From Limnochordia bacterium (GTDB lineage Bacteria > Bacillota > Limnochordia > Darwinibacteriales > B1SED10-159): DNA of 8,325 nt. The notes under the pieces were generated by a model. The model was not told the origin of the DNA and ran no database searches. It saw nothing but the letters and a program-made list of their open reading frames with translations. The DNA is taken from contig SLOZ01000455.1 in NCBI GenBank assembly GCA_007132255.1, positions 1 to 8,325 on the forward strand, given 5' to 3'. Both the position numbers and the translations under genes were made by a program. Of this stretch, positions 6,536 to 8,325 are shown one piece after another. Within the stretch, counting starts at the first letter, position 1; every line of letters begins with the position of its first letter.

Positions 6536-7303
6536 ATGCTGCAGGCATTTTCACTTCAGAAGAAAGTTGCTCTTGTTACCGGCGGGGCCCAGGGTCTCGG
6601 AGAAGCTATGGCGGCGGCCATGGGTGAAGCTGGCGCGCGGTTGGCAGTGGGAGACATCAACATGGAGCAGGCTGAGATCACTGCTGCTGCATTTCGAGAA
6701 CGCGGCTGGGACGCCAAAGCGTATGCGGTGGATGTCAGTGAGCGCGAGACTGTAGACCAACTGTTTGCTGCAGTGGTCGCTGACTTCGGTGGTCTGGATG
6801 TTGTCGTCAACAGTGCCGGGTTGAACCGACGGCACCTGATGAAGGATATGACAGCTGAAGACTATGACACCATTATGAACGTCAATCTTAAGGGAACGTT
6901 TAATGTCTGCCAGGCAGCGGGACGGGTGATGCTAGAACGGGCGACCAATGGTTCTATCATCAACATCTCATCGATTTCCTCGATGATCGTAAACCAGCGA
7001 CGCCCCGTAGGAACGTACTGTTCTTCGAAAGCGGGTGTCAATGGCCTGACACGTGCGTTCGCAGCCGAGTGGGCTGAACACGGTATTCGGGTTAACGCTA
7101 TTGCACCAGGTTATTTCACAACCCCACTGAATGAGTCCTGGATCCATACGGCACAGGGCGACGAAGCATTGAAGCAGACGCCCATGGGGCGTTTTGGGAA
7201 ACCTGAGGAAATCGGTCCAACTGCCGTGTATTTGGCATCAGACGCCTCCAGCTTCGTGACGGGTCATGTGCTGATGCTCGATGGCGGGTATACCATTTGG
7301 TAG
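6536..7303 (+). CDS. SDR-family sugar/sugar-acid dehydrogenase (gluconate 5-dehydrogenase/KduD-like)
   Basis: A 255-residue classical short-chain dehydrogenase. The cofactor motif TGGAQGLG spans 15-22; Asp40 at the end of strand two favours NAD(H). NSAG (92-95) replaces the usual NNAG. The catalytic tetrad reads Asn117 (NVNLKG), Ser148, Tyr161 and Lys165 (YCSSK). The tail (GRFGKPEEIGPTAVYLASDA, then LDGGYTIW) is the pattern common in gluconate 5-dehydrogenase, KduD and fructuronate-reductase-type SDRs. With a UxaE-like gene next door, reduction of fructuronate to mannonate is a sensible guess, but SDR substrates cannot be read from sequence; dehydrogenation of the transketolase product is equally open. 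ATG 6536 is chosen because an in-frame ATG at 6449 would add 29 residues unrelated to SDRs and run through the palindrome. A strong terminator closes the unit 23 bp downstream. Confidence 0.88.
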   Translation: MLQAFSLQKKVALVTGGAQGLGEAMAAAMGEAGARLAVGDINMEQAEITAAAFRERGWDAKAYAVDVSERETVDQLFAAVVADFGGLDVVVNSAGLNRRHLMKDMTAEDYDTIMNVNLKGTFNVCQAAGRVMLERATNGSIINISSISSMIVNQRRPVGTYCSSKAGVNGLTRAFAAEWAEHGIRVNAIAPGYFTTPLNESWIHTAQGDEALKQTPMGRFGKPEEIGPTAVYLASDASSFVTGHVLMLDGGYTIW

Positions 7304-7326
7304 AAGTGCAGTAAACAGGCATGGAC

Positions 7327-7356
7327 AAAAGACGCCGCAGTGTGCGGCGTCTTTTT
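7327..7356 (+). terminator. Intrinsic (rho-independent) terminator
   Basis: GACGCCGCA (7331-7339), loop GTG, TGCGGCGTC (7343-7351), then TTTTT. Four A residues before the stem extend pairing with the T-run. The stem is perfect and GC-rich. It ends the SDR transcript, so uxaE downstream needs its own promoter. Confidence 0.93.
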
Positions 7357-7503
7357 GTGCGAAGATATGGGAATAATTTGCAGGAACCTGGTAGATGGAA
7401 GAATATGCAAAAAACGCAGAAAGCACTGGTCTTCGCTCGTTGAATAGCAGGGGATGGACACGTTGATCAAGAAGTATTACAACAGATAGATTTATTGCGA
7501 GCG

Positions 7504-7524
7504 GCAAACATACACGATGTTTGC
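7504..7524. promoter_or_regulatory. Inverted repeat, candidate operator
   Basis: GCAAACAT (7504-7511), spacer ACACG, ATGTTTGC (7517-7524): perfect 8-bp arms. It lies just after the possible -10 element at 7487-7492, a position where a repressor could act. Its right arm overlaps the first direct repeat, but the second repeat copy lacks the left arm. Confidence 0.4.
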
Positions 7525-7554
7525 TGTTGAATTATGAGTTTGCGTGGACGCTTT
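7520..7554 (+). repeat. 35-bp direct repeat, copy 1
   Basis: Identical to 7644-7678 at 34 of 35 positions; the single difference is T/C at position 13 of the repeat. The copies are offset by 124 bp. This copy continues into a perfect hairpin that the other copy has only in part. Confidence 0.9.
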
Positions 7555-7563
7555 AGCGTCCAC
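7544..7563 (+). other. Perfect hairpin in the uxaE leader
   Basis: GTGGACGCT (7544-7552), TT, AGCGTCCAC (7555-7563): nine complementary bases each side. AAGAAAAACG follows, so there is no T-run on this strand. The left arm lies inside the direct repeat; at the second copy the right arm is replaced by gacgcgttcg. Confidence 0.5.
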
Positions 7564-7593
7564 AAGAAAAACGATCTTCAAAGGATCCGGCAA

Positions 7594-7623
7594 GAACCGC
7601 GAAATCCCGTCACTTGGGATTTC
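7594..7623 (+). repeat. Short interspersed repeat, copy 2, with hairpin
   Basis: Bases 7594-7618 match 1949-1973 at 21 of 25. Here the element forms a perfect 8-bp hairpin: GAAATCCC (7601-7608), loop GTCACTT, GGGATTTC (7616-7623). No T-run follows. Confidence 0.5.
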
Positions 7624-7643
7624 CGTGCCCCCGCCGCCAACGA

Positions 7644-7678
7644 TTTGCTGTTGAACTATGAGTTTGCGTGGACGCTTT
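7644..7678 (+). repeat. 35-bp direct repeat, copy 2
   Basis: Second copy of 7520-7554 (34 of 35 identical), ending 20 bp before the uxaE ribosome binding site. Confidence 0.9.
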
Positions 7679-7698
7679 GACGCGTTCGTAATCTATCC

Positions 7699-7704
7699 AG
7701 GAGG
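7699..7704 (+). promoter_or_regulatory. Ribosome binding site deciding the uxaE start
   Basis: AGGAGG lies 8 nt before GTG 7713. An ATG at 7708 meets a stop after one further codon, and an in-frame GTG at 7704 overlaps the site itself, so GTG 7713 is the best start. Confidence 0.8.
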
Positions 7705-7712
7705 TGCATGAG

Positions 7713-8325
7713 GTGAAAAAGTGGCTCAAGATATTGGACGAATCGGTGAATTTCCCGACAAAGCAAAAACACCTGCAAGCCGTAAAGGATGGAAGCATCT
7801 TCCAGCGGTCTGTACAGCACTATGACGGCTGTTTGTATTTCATGACAAAGGAAGAAGATGGCACACGACGGTTAGTTGTTGCGTCAGAGAAAGCAGTTCC
7901 CAGCGGTTTTCACGGTGCTGAAATTGAAGAACTGGCGTTTCCAGCGCTGTTGTGTCGGCTATCGCCGGAGAATGCCAAGGCTCTACGGGAGACGTTTCCG
8001 TGGACGGCACCTTCCGCTTGCGGCACCCAGGGAGTTTCCATAGGTTTGGGAGACCGTCTCGGGTTAGCGGCACCGGGTCACATCAAGACTGTACGCGATC
8101 GCGACGTGAAGCCTGTGTTAGCCCAGCAATCCATCCGGGAACTGGATTTAACAGGCCGAACCTACACGGATGTTTTGGACGCCGCCACGTGGGGTGTTTT
8201 CCAGGAAGGTTACCAAGAGGGATATGGAGCCGATGGTGATCACCTAAAGCGCGCCAAAGATGTAACGGCCGCGGTTGATCTCGGTTTCAGCATGATCACC
8301 TTGGACTGCAGCGAGCACATCGATG
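7713..8325 (+). CDS. uxaE: Tagaturonate/fructuronate epimerase, 5' part (runs off window)
   Basis: The first 204 residues are visible, less than half of a family member of roughly 480-500 residues (length from memory). From VKKWLKILDESVNFPT the protein keeps features I associate with the UxaE family: SIGLGDRLGLAAPGHIK (about residues 109-125), QQSIREL soon after, then GADGDHLKRAKDV and GFSMITLDCSEHID (about 191-204), where His and Asp residues are likely metal or catalytic ligands. Family knowledge: UxaE, described in Thermotoga maritima, interconverts D-tagaturonate and D-fructuronate, joining galacturonate breakdown to the mannonate branch. The start is GTG, which hides the true N-terminus from ATG-only searches. 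It lies after a terminator and a long structured leader, so it is probably a separate transcription unit. The family is well supported; specificity could still differ, since family proteins may act on related ketoses. Confidence 0.82.
   Translation, partial: MKKWLKILDESVNFPTKQKHLQAVKDGSIFQRSVQHYDGCLYFMTKEEDGTRRLVVASEKAVPSGFHGAEIEELAFPALLCRLSPENAKALRETFPWTAPSACGTQGVSIGLGDRLGLAAPGHIKTVRDRDVKPVLAQQSIRELDLTGRTYTDVLDAATWGVFQEGYQEGYGADGDHLKRAKDVTAAVDLGFSMITLDCSEHID

Larger units (their letters stand above)
7357..7712 (+). other. Structured, repeat-rich leader region of uxaE
   Basis: About 355 bp between terminator and uxaE contain no recognised gene. In order: a possible weak promoter (TTGATC 7463-7468, 18-nt spacer, TAGATT 7487-7492), an inverted repeat at 7504-7524, the first copy of a 35-bp direct repeat (7520-7554) running into a perfect hairpin (7544-7563), a segment shared with 1949-1973 that forms another hairpin (7601-7623), and the second repeat copy (7644-7678). 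A 48-codon frame (7534-7680, starts MSLRGRF, ends EFAWTL) begins inside the first repeat copy and ends on the second. It lacks a clear ribosome site, so I do not call it a gene. Confidence 0.55.

Noticed and set aside
7594..7623. GAACCGCG followed by CCCGTC, recalling the T-box antiterminator motif
   Set aside because: The GGGTGG part of the T-box motif, the specifier-loop stem and a downstream terminator are missing, and the downstream gene is not related to amino acid supply.

Overview
This window is a stretch of all-plus-strand catabolic genes for sugar acids. Moderate GC content, strong AGGAGG-type ribosome binding sites, frequent GTG starts, a clean intrinsic terminator and a split (two-subunit) transketolase suggest a Gram-positive bacterium, most likely a Bacillota. 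The genus cannot be fixed from the sequence. No transposase, phage gene, CRISPR array, tRNA or rRNA was seen.

Layout. (1) Bases 1-1911 hold the 3' end of an enolase-superfamily acid-sugar dehydratase of the glucarate dehydratase type. It overlaps by ATGA a Gfo/Idh/MocA-family NAD(P)-dependent oxidoreductase. (2) Bases 1912-2666 are about 750 bp without a convincing gene. They carry a short repeat copy, a bulged hairpin and a possible remnant of a membrane protein on the minus strand. (3) Bases 2667-3398 encode a FadR-type GntR regulator with an intact FCD metal site. (4) Bases 3543-7303 hold a GarR-like tartronate semialdehyde reductase, the two subunits of a stand-alone transketolase (1 nt apart), and an SDR sugar dehydrogenase, closed by a strong terminator at 7327-7356. 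(5) Bases 7357-7712 form a structured, repeat-rich leader. (6) From 7713 to the window edge is the 5' part of a UxaE-like tagaturonate/fructuronate epimerase.

How the genes may work together (inference). A glucarate-dehydratase-like enzyme plus GarR are two steps of the aldarate route (aldarate to 5-keto-4-deoxyglucarate, then via tartronate semialdehyde to glycerate). UxaE and an SDR fit the isomerase-type hexuronate route (tagaturonate to fructuronate, then reduction). The GntR protein is a plausible ligand-sensing repressor for the locus. The transketolase pair does not belong to either textbook route and is the most interesting enzymatic component. The aldolase, kinases, mannonate dehydratase and transporter expected for a complete pathway are not in the window.

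Nothing seen proves a new system. The best leads are the transketolase pair inside a sugar-acid locus and the repeat structure in front of uxaE. That structure is a 35-bp near-perfect direct repeat, three hairpins, and a segment also found about 5.6 kb away.
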